This document shows, one piece after another, positions 32,111 to 40,241 of a stretch of DNA of 45,746 nucleotides. The notes beneath the pieces are model-generated. The model saw only the letters and a list, made by a program, of their open reading frames with translations, did not search any database and was not told the origin of the DNA. Source of the DNA: a virus; the IMG/VR virus record IMGVR_UViG_3300020156_000455, positions 1 to 45,746 of that record; one strand, given 5' to 3'. Numbering within the stretch: the stretch's first letter is position 1; each line of letters opens with the position of its first letter. The translations under genes were made by a program, and so were the position numbers.

Positions 32111-32634
32111 TCCCGGCGCCGTATCGGCTACTGGCAAAAGGCGTGCTGCTGATCGTCTTGGTCGGTGGTTCTGCGTCCATTAGCTGGCAAGTACAGAATT
32201 GGCGCTACGGCAAACAGCTTGCAGAGCAGGCCCGACTCCACAGCGAAACCCTTAACCAGTTGGCGCTGGCCACGGTGGCGCAGCAGCGTGCCGAACAGGC
32301 CAAACGACTCGCGCTCGAGCAGCGCCTGGCAACCAGTGAACAGACCCATTATCGAGCCTTGAGCGATGTCCAACGTGATCAAGGTCGCCTGCGCGACCGC
32401 CTTGCCACTGCTGATCTGCGCCTGTCAGTCCTACTCGACGCCACCACCGGCGCCGGCAACGAATCGGTGTCAGCCACCACCGCCACCGGCGGCGTGGTTC
32501 ATGGCCCCACAAGAGCCGAACTTGACCCAGCGCATGCTCAACGAATTATCGGCGTCACCGATGACGGCGACCGGGGGCTAATTGCCCTCGCGGCCTGTCA
32601 GGCATACGCCAAAGAAGTCTCAACACCGAAGTGA
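32092..32634 (+). CDS. i-spanin, Rz-like
   Basis: A 180-aa protein starting MRFGELIPAPYRLLAKGVLL (ATG 32092 inside the endolysin gene). A single N-terminal signal-anchor (about residues 16-34) is followed by a Gln/Glu/Arg-rich periplasmic coiled coil (residues about 40-115, EQARLHSETLNQLALATVAQ onward) and a loosely structured tail. This matches the phage lysis Rz i-spanin. With the embedded o-spanin it would fuse inner and outer membranes. Confidence 0.9.
   Translation: MRFGELIPAPYRLLAKGVLLIVLVGGSASISWQVQNWRYGKQLAEQARLHSETLNQLALATVAQQRAEQAKRLALEQRLATSEQTHYRALSDVQRDQGRLRDRLATADLRLSVLLDATTGAGNESVSATTATGGVVHGPTRAELDPAHAQRIIGVTDDGDRGLIALAACQAYAKEVSTPK
32366..32581 (+). CDS. o-spanin lipoprotein Rz1, embedded in Rz
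   Basis: A 71-aa protein in the +1 frame wholly inside the Rz gene. It starts MSNVIKVACATALPLLICAC: a short signal peptide with a lipobox ending I-C-A-C at about residue 20. A Pro-rich mature region follows (STPPPAPATNRCQPPPPPAAW). Lipid-anchored, Pro-rich and nested in Rz is the diagnostic arrangement of Rz1. It would sit in the outer membrane and join the i-spanin. Confidence 0.88.
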   Translation: MSNVIKVACATALPLLICACQSYSTPPPAPATNRCQPPPPPAAWFMAPQEPNLTQRMLNELSASPMTATGG

Positions 32635-32784
32635 AAAAGAGCGGCCGGTCTGGATGCGTCAACATCCAGATCGACCGCCGTCCCTGCAGATGGTCCCTGC
32701 AAGTCCAGCCAAGGCTCTTGCTCCGTGCACAAAGCGCGGCGAGCCTAGCACCTGTTTATCTATACAGTAAAGGTCTTGCTTTTT

Positions 32785-33579
32785 ATGTCTACACCCATCA
32801 TCCCTTGGATGGGCGGCAAACGCCGCTTGGCCGACCGCCTCATTCCGCTTTTTCCGCCACACGAATGCTACGTTGAAGTCTTTGCCGGCGGTGCCGCGCT
32901 CTACTTCATGAAGCCCCAGCCATCGCCGGTCGAGGTTCTCAACGACATCAACGGCGATCTGGTCACGCTTTACCGCGTCGTGCAGAACCACCTCGAAGAA
33001 TTTGTGCGCCAATTCAAATGGGCGCTCAGCTCGCGGCAGGTATTCGAATGGCAGAAAATGACCCGCCCCGAAACCCTCACCGACATCCAGCGCGCCGCCC
33101 GATTCTTTTACCTGCAGCACCACGCCTTTGCCGGCAAGGTCTCCGGTCAGACTTTCGGGACGGCGACGACTGCCCCGGCCATCAACCTGTTGCGCATCGA
33201 GGAAAACCTCTCGGCTGCGTGGCAGCGCCTGGCCGGCACCTACGTCGAAAACCTCCCCTGGCTTGAATGCGCTGAGCGCTATGACCGCGCCCATACCTTC
33301 CATTACATGGATCCCCCTTACTGGCAGACTGCAGGTTATGGCGTCGACTTTCCGTTCGATAACTATGAGCGGATGACCGACTTCATGCGCCGTTGCAAAG
33401 GTAAGGTGATGGTCAGCATTAACGACCATCCCGAAATCCGCCGCGTATTCGAAGGCTTCCACTTCGAGACCTTGGACATTCGCTACACCACTGCCAACCA
33501 GCGGCAAGGCAAGGCCGAGGTGAGCGGTGAGCTGGTGATCATGAACTGGGCGCCAGAATCGTTGGGCGGCTTGTTTTGA
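32785..33579 (+). CDS. D12-class adenine-specific DNA methyltransferase
   Basis: A 264-aa Dam-like enzyme (ATG 32785; the frame could also start at a TTG at 32776). D12 motifs: PWMGGKRRLADRL (residues 7-19), FAGGAAL (33-39) as the SAM-binding motif, and DPPYW (176-180) as the catalytic motif. The target is unknown. It lies beyond the lysis genes, at the usual place for a lysogenic-conversion gene. It may protect phage DNA from host restriction. No cognate restriction enzyme is nearby. Confidence 0.93.
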   Translation: MSTPIIPWMGGKRRLADRLIPLFPPHECYVEVFAGGAALYFMKPQPSPVEVLNDINGDLVTLYRVVQNHLEEFVRQFKWALSSRQVFEWQKMTRPETLTDIQRAARFFYLQHHAFAGKVSGQTFGTATTAPAINLLRIEENLSAAWQRLAGTYVENLPWLECAERYDRAHTFHYMDPPYWQTAGYGVDFPFDNYERMTDFMRRCKGKVMVSINDHPEIRRVFEGFHFETLDIRYTTANQRQGKAEVSGELVIMNWAPESLGGLF

Positions 33580-33718
33580 GGAGTCTCGGGCTTACTTACT
33601 CCGCCCGGAGACAGGCGGGGTGGCACACTCCGCTCCGATAGCGAAGCGCCACGATAGTGCTGCTGGCTCAATTGCGTTAAAACTCGGAGGCATTGGTCAG
33701 CGGCAAAGGGTTCGAGAG

Positions 33719-34144
33719 ATGTCCCATGGCTTAGACGTTCCCATCACGCACGAATATCGCGGTCATAAGCTGGTCGTGAAGTTTGATTGGGATAGGCCCA
33801 ACGATCGATCCCCGACGGCGGCACACGTACTGGAAGAGAGCGGGGTGCACGGGCTCGCTGATACGGTTGCGGAACTGCCAGGCCCATGGCCGGATTATCC
33901 CGTGCACTGGCTGAGGCGATGGCGGCCGCTGAATGCTGGATTGATAGTCAACTGCCCTGACAGCCGATCGTCTGACCGAACGACTATGTTCTCCAAATGC
34001 TGTCATAATGATGTCATATGGATGGCACGGATGCGCTTTACACTCACGCCACGAAGTATGACGTCATGCCCTCGACTGATGATTTTCGTTTCAATGCCCA
34101 TCACCTGTTGCTCGATCTTGATGCAACCACCAATCAGCTCATGA
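33719..34144 (+). CDS. Doubtful hypothetical protein at the prophage edge
   Basis: A frame starting MSHGLDVPITHEYRGHKLVV. The first ~75 residues look protein-like (LVVKFDWDRPNDRSPTAAHV, HGLADTVAELPGPWPDYPVHW), but the second half (CCHNDVIWMARMRFTLTPRS) reads like a shadow of the gene at 34066-34311. It may be a gene truncated or frameshifted near 33960 at the right end of the prophage. There is no clear ribosome-binding site. Confidence 0.3.
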   Translation: MSHGLDVPITHEYRGHKLVVKFDWDRPNDRSPTAAHVLEESGVHGLADTVAELPGPWPDYPVHWLRRWRPLNAGLIVNCPDSRSSDRTTMFSKCCHNDVIWMARMRFTLTPRSMTSCPRLMIFVSMPITCCSILMQPPISS

Positions 34145-34311
34145 TGCTGGTCGTTTCACACGAAATCTTTGGAAGTCGTTGGAATGAGGCGGTCGCTCGT
34201 CAGAAGCAAGCCTATGCAGCGTGGATTTCCATCCTAACGGGTATTCAAATCGACCCGATGCCTGTGCTGGACGGCAGAGCAGTGGGCGGGGACACCACTA
34301 CTTCCGAGTAG
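34066..34311 (+). CDS. Hypothetical protein, 81 aa
   Basis: Starts MPSTDDFRFNAHHLLLDLDA (an upstream ATG at 34018 would add 16 residues). The helical stretch LLLDLDATTNQLMMLVVSHE and EAVARQKQAYAAWISILTGI look natural. No family recognised and no strong ribosome-binding site. It may be a small chromosomal or prophage-edge gene. Confidence 0.5.
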   Translation: MPSTDDFRFNAHHLLLDLDATTNQLMMLVVSHEIFGSRWNEAVARQKQAYAAWISILTGIQIDPMPVLDGRAVGGDTTTSE

Positions 34312-34328
34312 GTTTCGGTATTGACTAT

Positions 34329-34583
34329 TTACGCGTGGTCTTCCTCCCAAACGACCGATACCGATCCTCGCCATTTCACGTCGGTCACGCCGAAGCGTTC
34401 GGCCATCGGCTTGGAAAAGCGCTTTAGTGGCGGACGGCCCGGCCTGGGAATGGGCGTAAGGCCGGCGTCACAGCTTGCCCACTGCCAAGCCTCGGCGTTG
34501 TTCATCACTTTAGTTCTGATGATGAAGCTCCTCGATTTTCCATGAAGTTGGTAATCGATGACATACAGATCGGCTTGAGTCAC
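34329..34583 (-). CDS. Small Pseudomonas protein, DUF6555-like, 84 aa
   Basis: Starts MTQADLYVIDYQLHGKSRSF and continues NNAEAWQWASCDAGLTPIPR, MAERFGVTDVKWRGS. The pattern 'Y.LHG....F.IR...-NAEAW.WASCDAG..PIP' followed by a 'MAE.FG-TDV.W' end is, as I recall it, that of a small protein family (DUF6555) restricted to Pseudomonas. The function is unknown. Its presence supports the genus assignment and suggests chromosomal rather than phage DNA. Confidence 0.7.
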   Translation of the reverse strand: MTQADLYVIDYQLHGKSRSFIIRTKVMNNAEAWQWASCDAGLTPIPRPGRPPLKRFSKPMAERFGVTDVKWRGSVSVVWEEDHA

Positions 34584-34709
34584 GAGACCTCCTATTGCTC
34601 ATAGTTAAATGAGTTTGCGGGGCGCAAAAGATTCAGAGAAATGTACGACGATTGTTAACGCAATCAGTACGCCACTAATCCGCATGCAGTGAACAAGACT
34701 ACAACGCAG

Positions 34710-35333
34710 TCAGCGGTCGACAGGAGAGCATTCGTCATCTAGGCCGGATCTCGTTAGCTCTCGTGGCTTCACGGAATGAATCAGCGCCTCCACTAGCGCG
34801 TCGGTGCGAACCAAGCTGTCCGGGTGATCTATCTCGATTGCCGTGACCGGCATGCTGGACACCACCGCATCGCCCGGATCTTGCACTAGGCTAACCCCAC
34901 CGGCCGCCCGCACAGCGGCAGCACCGGCGGCGGCGTCCCTGCCATTACCGGAGAGAATTAAGCTGACGACTCGTTCTCTGTATACCGTTGCGGCTGTGCC
35001 AAACAACCGGTCTACGGCAGGTTTTGAGAAATGCAGTTTCGGTCCATCGCTGAGGTGCAAGACTCCCGGTTCTACGACTTCAAGATGTTTTCCAGGCGGG
35101 GCAAGGTAGACACGGCCCGCTTCGATGGGTATATCGTCGTCTCCATAGACAACCGGCAACGCGGACCAAGCGTCGAATATCGACGCGAGCAGCCTGGGGC
35201 TGGAAGAGCCTATATGCACAACGATCAATACCGCAGCGGGAAAGTCCGCAGGTAACCCTGAAAGAATTTGACGCAGAGGGAGAAAGCTTCCCTCCGATCC
35301 GCCGATCACAACAATGTCTCTCACTATATCCAT
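34710..35333 (-). CDS. CheB-type methylesterase domain protein, no receiver domain
   Basis: A 207-aa protein consisting of the CheB catalytic domain only. The triad is visible: Ser13 in VIGGSEGS (CheB GASTGG), His40 in IVVHIG and Asp133 in LSGNGRDAAAG. Other family features are YLAPPGKHLEV, KPAVDRLFG and LVQDPGDAVVSSMPVTAIE. Full CheB proteins carry an N-terminal receiver domain; it is absent here. A CheB-like fold without CheR or receptors nearby suggests a stand-alone esterase or stress-related role. The Gly-to-Glu substitution in the nucleophile loop (GSEGS) is unusual. Confidence 0.85.
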   Translation of the reverse strand: MDIVRDIVVIGGSEGSFLPLRQILSGLPADFPAAVLIVVHIGSSSPRLLASIFDAWSALPVVYGDDDIPIEAGRVYLAPPGKHLEVVEPGVLHLSDGPKLHFSKPAVDRLFGTAATVYRERVVSLILSGNGRDAAAGAAAVRAAGGVSLVQDPGDAVVSSMPVTAIEIDHPDSLVRTDALVEALIHSVKPRELTRSGLDDECSPVDR

Positions 35334-35539
35334 GTCGCTCGCACGCTCTGTCTTTCATGAGTGGATCAAAAGCGCCGGGCAAATGTTCAATGCAGCGCGG
35401 AAAACTGCGCTTGAGGGGCGAGGGCGGAGCCCGTGAATAGACATTGCCCGGGAAAATGCTTCTGCAGGAGGCGCTCTGACTCGTTTTGCCTTGACCTCAC
35501 GTCACCTGTGAGAGGGAGAGCTAAGGCGTAAATCTGCTC

Positions 35540-35764
35540 ATAACGCCACGCTTTCGACAAAACGGCTCACGCCCGTCAACAAGTACAGATGCGCAGCGGC
35601 TCACACCGCGAGCGCACCGGTGGCCTGCGTCCCCGGCTTCCGTCCACACGAATCGATAGGCACCAGTTGCGGGCCGCCATCGACTTTGGTCGCGAGGCAG
35701 TCACGCAAAGCGTGCTGTTCAACCGATGCGCGCAACACTCCTTATGAATGCCTTCGCCGATCAT
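35540..35764 (-). pseudogene. Frameshifted remnant of the GEGIHED gene (see 40923-41171)
   Basis: On the minus strand an ATG at 35764 begins MIGEGIH, the same start as the better-preserved copy at 41171-40923 (VIGEGIH). After about 9 codons a frameshift is needed to keep the similarity (VLRASVEQHALRDCLATKVD in the next frame against VLRALVEQHAVRECLVAKIN). Another frameshift is needed near GGPQLVPID. The region shows degenerate similarity down to about 35540. I cannot name the family. Confidence 0.6.
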
Positions 35765-36000
35765 CTTTCAATTCCCGCTGGCGCGCCTGTAAGGCGCGAT
35801 CAAATATCATGTACAAGCCTTCGATCACCCCAGCGTCAAGCGCCTTCGGTCTCAGTGCCCAGGGCAAACCCTGCGGCACGGCCGGCCGCGTGCAACGCGT
35901 CGGCGACGGTGCTTGCCTCGGTATTGCCGAGAGCAGTTTCCATGCCCGCGCCTGTACCAAGCGCGGCAGGTTCAGCTCGGCAATTCGCCGTCTTCATTCA
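35742..36000 (-). pseudogene. Frameshifted remnant of the 79-aa gene at 41168-41407
   Basis: Fragments in three pieces align with the intact copy: LPRLVQARAWKLLSAI (with LPNAVEVQTLKLLHQI), then NTEASTVADALHAAGRAAGF and ALGTET (with LAHTADDLFRASDRAEGFVL), then KALDAGVIEGLYMIFDRALQ (with KVLNAASIEGLYKTFEAAAT). At least two frame changes separate them, so the gene is inactive. A 72-codon open frame covers part of it by chance. Confidence 0.65.
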
Positions 36001-36321
36001 TTGCCATTGCCATCCATTCAGGGTGCCTGGTTGCTCAAGCGCTAATTCGTATTGCTCGACGTCGATCAGCAGCCAGCCGCCGGTGGGTTCGTTAGACCCG
36101 TCGACTATGAGCCCCTGCACCATTGTTCCATGCGGCAGCATCACCCGTAGCGCATTGGCCTCCTTGGGGCCTTGCAGGTAATGTTGCAATTCGACGCGGA
36201 CACGACCGGAGCCTACGTTAACCAGGCGCAACGGGAATTCGAGACTTGTTCGCTCGGCCGGCTCCTGCCCCTCATAGAGGGCCAACACGGTTACGGTGGC
36301 CAGACCTTCATAAACGCACAT
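35998..36321 (-). CDS. Hypothetical protein, 107 aa, within the degenerate cassette
   Basis: An intact frame starting MCVYEGLATVTVLALYEGQE (an ATG two codons upstream is also possible; AGGA lies just before). It is strand-rich and hydrophobic-alternating (LEFPLRLVNVGSGRVRVELQ, GWLLIDVEQYELALE). It sits ahead of two pseudogenes on the minus strand and has no counterpart in the second copy at 40.9-41.5 kb. No family recognised. Confidence 0.55.
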   Translation of the reverse strand: MCVYEGLATVTVLALYEGQEPAERTSLEFPLRLVNVGSGRVRVELQHYLQGPKEANALRVMLPHGTMVQGLIVDGSNEPTGGWLLIDVEQYELALEQPGTLNGWQWQ

Positions 36322-36413
36322 GGGCATCCTAAGCAAAATGATTGGCTGAAGTGAGCCAAGCGGTAGAAGGATGGTAGACCAGTCCTGGGGACGCCTGGTT
36401 TCCACTGCGCATG

Positions 36414-36451
36414 AAAAGGCCCCACGCGGGGGTAAGGTGTGGGAGCCTTTT
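36414..36451. terminator. Hairpin, likely minus-strand terminator/attenuator
   Basis: AAAAGGC (36414-36420) pairs with GCCTTTT (36445-36451) with inner CCCAC/GTGGG pairing. It corresponds in position and flanks to the perfect hairpin at 41496-41526 in the second cassette copy. Confidence 0.5.
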
Positions 36452-36782
36452 GAACATAAACGGCGTCAAACGTAGCAGACGTCAACGGTCATACCCGGTC
36501 GAGACCTGACGTAACAAAAATCTTGATTTCGAGAGATTTATTATGGCGAGACTCGTAAGCGGCTTCACAAAACTCAAAAATATTACCAGGCGCTTTATCT
36601 CTATATCTTCGCGGCAGGAGTCTGGTGATCAGCGAAATAGACAAGAGATGGGGTGCGAACGAGGTGGAACTGCGATTCCACGTCCATTGTATTCAAGTCA
36701 AATTGAGTCCATAAATGAAAGTATGCCCCCAAGGATCGAAAAGCCGCTCCTCCAAACTGGAGGCCGAATGAGGCGTCGGACG

Positions 36783-37019
36783 ATGATGAAAAATCCGCAA
36801 ACTATTTCCGCATGGCATGAGGCCACTGATCGCACCAACGAGTTATTCCAAGAGGCAGATCGCCTAAACGCCATAGCTTATGAGCTGCTCACTCATGCGG
36901 CAGATTCGCCTGAAGCCATGATCGCGTTTCAAAAAGCGCGCGCTGCAGCTGATTCTAAAAGCCTTGAAGGGAAAAAAGCTTGGGACCAGGCGAGGGCTAA
37001 ATTCCAGAAGAAACACTGA
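36783..37019 (+). CDS. Hypothetical protein, 78 aa
   Basis: Starts MMKNPQTISAWHEATDRTNE with GAGG upstream. It is helical (ELFQEADRLNAIAYELLTHA, IAFQKARAAADSKSLEGKKA). The longer frame back to 36543 is unlikely to be translated. It lies 100 bp upstream of the CheB-like gene on the same strand. No family known to me. Confidence 0.6.
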   Translation: MMKNPQTISAWHEATDRTNELFQEADRLNAIAYELLTHAADSPEAMIAFQKARAAADSKSLEGKKAWDQARAKFQKKH

Positions 37020-37120
37020 GCGCTAGTCGCGCTTCAATTGAATTTCCGCCCGATAACGTCGCCTTCCACTCGGACGGGTGTTATTTGGCGTAGTGCTTTG
37101 GTACAGGGAGGTGGTTTTGG

Positions 37121-38131
37121 ATGCAGCTCGATAGCCGGGGTCGGATTATTGTTATTGGTGCTTCTGCCGGCGGAGTCGAAGCGTTGAGAAGCCTATTTCG
37201 CTATTTACCTGCTGACTTACCGGCAGCGTTTTTGGTCGTGTTACATATTCCTCCACACTCTCCAAGTGAGTTGAGCAGAATACTTGCTCGAGAAACCAGA
37301 ATGGAGGTCGTTTCGGTCCAAGCCAATCAGTCTCTTAGAACCTCAACCGTCTACGTCGCCAGCGCTGATCACCATCTGCTTTTGACGGAGGAAGGTGTTC
37401 GTCTCACCCGCGGCCCCAAGGAATGCAGAGTTCGTCCAGCTATCGATGTGCTCTTTAGATCAGCGTCTGTCGCTTATGATTCTAGGGTGATCGGCGTGAT
37501 ATTGACCGGCGCACTGGACGACGGAACTGCGGGCCTTTGGGCAATAAAGGATAGAAACGGTACGGCACTCGTGCAGGATCCTTCTGAAGCTACTTATGAT
37601 TCCATGCCCCGCAGTGCGATAGAGCACGTGGAAACAGACTTCGTAGGCACGCTCGCGGAGCTGGCGAATCAGATTGCAACGCGGGTTAGATTACCAATAG
37701 AGCAAATGGTTACAGGCCCCTTGAACGAGCGCCATCTGATCGAAACGAGCATCAGTGAACACGGCAACGGCTTGGAAGCTGGCGTTATGAATATAGGGAA
37801 TATCTCAAACTACACATGTCCCGATTGTCACGGAGTTTTGGTGCAAATAAAGGAAGGATCGATCGTCAGATTTCGCTGCCACACGGGACATGCTTTTTCG
37901 ATAAAGACCCTAATTGCTGAAGTTAACGCCGCGATCGATACCGGGCTGTGGGACGCGCTTAGAGCGATTGAAGAAAGAATCATGCTGCTTCGTCAAATGG
38001 GTGATCTGGCAGAAGCGCAAGGATCTAAGGAAGATGCGGAGCTTTCCCGATCCCAAGCCAAAGACGCCGAGGAGCGTTTGAAGCCGCTTCGCGAGCTTGT
38101 ATTAGACCCAGACTTTTTTCACACCGGTTGA
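37121..38131 (+). CDS. CheB-type methylesterase with C-terminal zinc-binding tail
   Basis: A 336-aa protein: CheB catalytic domain at residues about 8-190 with Ser15 in GASAGG, His42 in VVLHIPPHSPS and Asp134 in LTGALDDGTAG. The C-terminal part (about 230-336) has CPDCHG and FRCHTGHAFS, a CxxC...CxxGH arrangement likely to bind zinc, followed by a helical segment (EERIMLLRQMGDLAEAQGSK). This architecture recurs among stand-alone CheB proteins outside chemotaxis clusters. No CheR is present. GGGAGGTGG precedes the start. A shorter CheB-only paralogue lies 2 kb upstream on the other strand. Confidence 0.87.
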   Translation: MQLDSRGRIIVIGASAGGVEALRSLFRYLPADLPAAFLVVLHIPPHSPSELSRILARETRMEVVSVQANQSLRTSTVYVASADHHLLLTEEGVRLTRGPKECRVRPAIDVLFRSASVAYDSRVIGVILTGALDDGTAGLWAIKDRNGTALVQDPSEATYDSMPRSAIEHVETDFVGTLAELANQIATRVRLPIEQMVTGPLNERHLIETSISEHGNGLEAGVMNIGNISNYTCPDCHGVLVQIKEGSIVRFRCHTGHAFSIKTLIAEVNAAIDTGLWDALRAIEERIMLLRQMGDLAEAQGSKEDAELSRSQAKDAEERLKPLRELVLDPDFFHTG

Positions 38132-38211
38132 GTCACGCAATCGATCACGACCCATTAAGCGGATCAGCGGCTCATTGCTCCTGGCCGATCACTACGTACC
38201 GGTGCGACTGC

Positions 38212-38430
38212 CTAAACCTGTCGTAGCCGGGTAATCGCATGTGTGATCGCTTTTGCGTTTGTATCCAGCGTCTCCAAAGCGGCGACGGCGTTATCGACCT
38301 CGGTGTCTGTGCCATCCCGTGAAATCCAATGAATGATCTCTTCGATTGCCGCACCCAGCGCATGCTGGTTGTGCAGCAGCAGCGTAAGCGCATCGGCAGT
38401 GGCGATATTGGAATCCGAATTATTTGGCAT
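38212..38430 (-). CDS. Small paralogous protein A, 72 aa
   Basis: Starts MPNNSDSNIATADALTLLLH and continues NQHALGAAIEEIIHWISRDG. It is about 70 percent identical by eye to the product of 42906-43124 (NIATADALTLLLHNQHALGA is shared). The start at 38430 is aligned with the paralogue. The small helical acidic protein has no recognised family. The two copies and their downstream sequence are repeated 4.7 kb apart. Confidence 0.7.
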   Translation of the reverse strand: MPNNSDSNIATADALTLLLHNQHALGAAIEEIIHWISRDGTDTEVDNAVAALETLDTNAKAITHAITRLRQV

Positions 38431-38518
38431 TTGGATCGTCCTTGAATGAAAGCTTGGAGAGCTATACGTTCCTGCCAACAAGATTAGACAAGGCATCTTT
38501 TTCTGCGAAGTTTATTGC

Positions 38519-38645
38519 GCACCAAAAAGCGCGTCTGTCCCATATGGGCTTTTTTTCAGACGGCGAAAACCACAAACCCCCGGCTTTCTTCGGACAATCA
38601 GGGGCTCGCGATTACTGAATTTGACTGAGAAGGAGGGATTCGAAC
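38519..38645 (-). other. Terminator plus tRNA-Ser-3'-end-like fragment (junction copy 1)
   Basis: On the minus strand the sequence GTTCGAATCCCTCCTTCTC (38645-38627) matches the T-loop and acceptor end of a tRNA-Ser(GCU)-like gene, without the rest of the tRNA. It is followed by a GCCCC...GGGGG hairpin (near 38575-38605) and a region also present at 43218-43340. Such a 3' tRNA fragment with a terminator is typical of a genomic-island attachment site. Confidence 0.5.
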
Positions 38646-38862
38646 GTTCTGCGTCGTAACCCGAAATTAATACACGCAACATCCGACCGCTCAACACAAC
38701 GCTTGCATCCGGAATATCGTGTCGGCGGCCGCTTATCGCCAAAAGCAATCGTCCCATCAGTCGCAACGAACGTTTGCTAAGGTGTCAATCGAGCTGTCAG
38801 CAATGCCTAAGCGCGTTCTCCACAGCTGCTAACGAACTGCGGAGGCCATAGCAGACCCCAAA

Positions 38863-39114
38863 TCATTCATGGTAATCAGCGCCTGCAACAGCGCGTAAAT
38901 AGGCCTGGTCAGCTTCGATTCGCAACTCCTTCCACTCTTGCCCATTGATTACGCCGAGCCTGTCCATTTCATCCGCAAGGCGCAGGAGCTCCTCATGGTA
39001 GGCATCCGGGCAATTTTTTCGAAGCGTGCAATCATCCAGCGCTTGGTGCCAGCTAGCATAGGCGCGCAGCTTGGCTTCCTGGTCCAGCGAAAAGATGTTT
39101 TTGCAGATATTCAT
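38863..39114 (-). CDS. Hypothetical protein, 83 aa
   Basis: Starts MNICKNIFSLDQEAKLRAYA. It is helical and acidic (ASWHQALDDCTLRKNCPDAY, LLRLADEMDRLGVINGQEWK). It has natural composition but no strong ribosome-binding site. It lies among small Pseudomonas accessory genes. No family recognised. Confidence 0.55.
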   Translation of the reverse strand: MNICKNIFSLDQEAKLRAYASWHQALDDCTLRKNCPDAYHEELLRLADEMDRLGVINGQEWKELRIEADQAYLRAVAGADYHE

Positions 39115-39275
39115 GGCGATGACTTATCGAAGTGGTTTATGAGTGGAGCCCGGTTAGGCCCCACAGTTCAGTAGCGTCGATGAGAAAAAAAGCGACGAAT
39201 AAAGCAGATGGGAAACCTGAGATCTCGTGGCGTCTGGTCCGAGTAAGTGGCGCATCAAGGTGCCACGCTCATGCT

Positions 39276-39785
39276 TCATCTTTTCGCTTCGAGGTTGGGA
39301 TCTTCGGAGCGGATAAGGAAGGCTTGAGTTATTTCCGGAAGGTGTTGGAGCAACCAGTCAGCCATCTCGATTTCCTGCGGCAGGATTTGCTCGCAGGCGG
39401 CGAGAGTCTCGGTGTCGCCTGCAGCTCTTGCAGCTGCGATAAGTACGGTATATGCAGCAATTTCGACGTTCTCAAAAACGTACCCTGCCATAGCACCTTT
39501 GACTACTTCATCGCTCATCAGTGTCCCGCCTACCGCTTGGCCAAACGCCATTAGTCGACCAGTCATGTCTTTGATGGTCGACGAACTGCCGCCGAGCCTA
39601 GCGAGGCAGTCATCAATCAGTTTTTGCTGATCGAGCGTTTCCTCAACGTGCTGGTCAATACGGGCTTTTAGTTGCGGGTAGTGCTCCAACCTCTTCGATT
39701 GAGCTCTCAGCATTTGTTCGGCTTGTTGCTCCATTGCGTGAGCATCACGGAGCCAATCAATCAGATTCTCTTGCGGAGTAGCCAT
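39276..39785 (-). CDS. DUF892 (YciE/YciF) ferritin-like protein
   Basis: A 169-aa protein (ATG 39785 with GAGG upstream). It has the four-helix ferritin-like features of the YciE/F family: NLIDWLRDAHAMEQQAEQML, RIDQHVEETLDQQKLIDDCL, YVFENVEIAAYTVLIAAARA and ACEQILPQEIEMADWLLQHL, including the E-x6-x-E metal-ligand pattern of bacterioferritin-like folds. Members are linked to stress response. No operon partner is present. Confidence 0.88.
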   Translation of the reverse strand: MATPQENLIDWLRDAHAMEQQAEQMLRAQSKRLEHYPQLKARIDQHVEETLDQQKLIDDCLARLGGSSSTIKDMTGRLMAFGQAVGGTLMSDEVVKGAMAGYVFENVEIAAYTVLIAAARAAGDTETLAACEQILPQEIEMADWLLQHLPEITQAFLIRSEDPNLEAKR

Positions 39786-40052
39786 ATCGATATCCTCACT
39801 ATGTGTGTAATGAGGTGGATGCGCTTGCAATCAAAGAGTTCAGGTTTTTTGAAGGCCCCTGCACCGTTGGTCTAGATATGGTCGTCTACTGAAAATTGTT
39901 GAAACTCCCAGCCTACACGGAGAATCTTAATACTAGCCTGGCACCATTTGCAGGCTGCTCATGGAACTCCTTTTATAGCCCATACCCCGTGTGGGCTCTT
40001 TTTCCAGATCTAAAGAATTCCGCGTACGCGGATGTGCGTTTTGGAGAGACCG

Positions 40053-40241
40053 ATGGACGTCAGCACGCTTAGGTCAAAATCTCGATCCGAATGCTCGCAT
40101 CCGTACATTCGAAAAGGGTATTACTTAGGCTTGCCTCCTGAGGTTTATGTATGCACGAGGTGCGGGGAGCAACGTTTAAAAGTTCAATGGGAGAATTTCG
40201 AGTTGCGTCGACGACCGCCCTCTGGCTTGTTAGATTACTGA
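40053..40241 (+). CDS. Small zinc-finger-like protein, 62 aa
   Basis: Starts MDVSTLRSKSRSECSHPYIR with GGAGAG upstream (an upstream frame start at 40032 overlaps it). It has CSH followed 18 residues later by VYVCTRCGEQ, a C-x-H...C-xx-C pattern that could bind zinc, then an Arg-rich tail. The frame is short and isolated. No family recognised. Confidence 0.55.
   Translation: MDVSTLRSKSRSECSHPYIRKGYYLGLPPEVYVCTRCGEQRLKVQWENFELRRRPPSGLLDY

Noticed and set aside
36543-36782. N-terminal 80 residues of the 158-codon frame
   Set aside because: Composition is random-like and no ribosome-binding site precedes 36543; the later ATG at 36783 is better supported.
38620-38650. A complete tRNA-Ser gene
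   Set aside because: Only the T-arm and acceptor-like end can be read; the anticodon arm and 5' half are absent.
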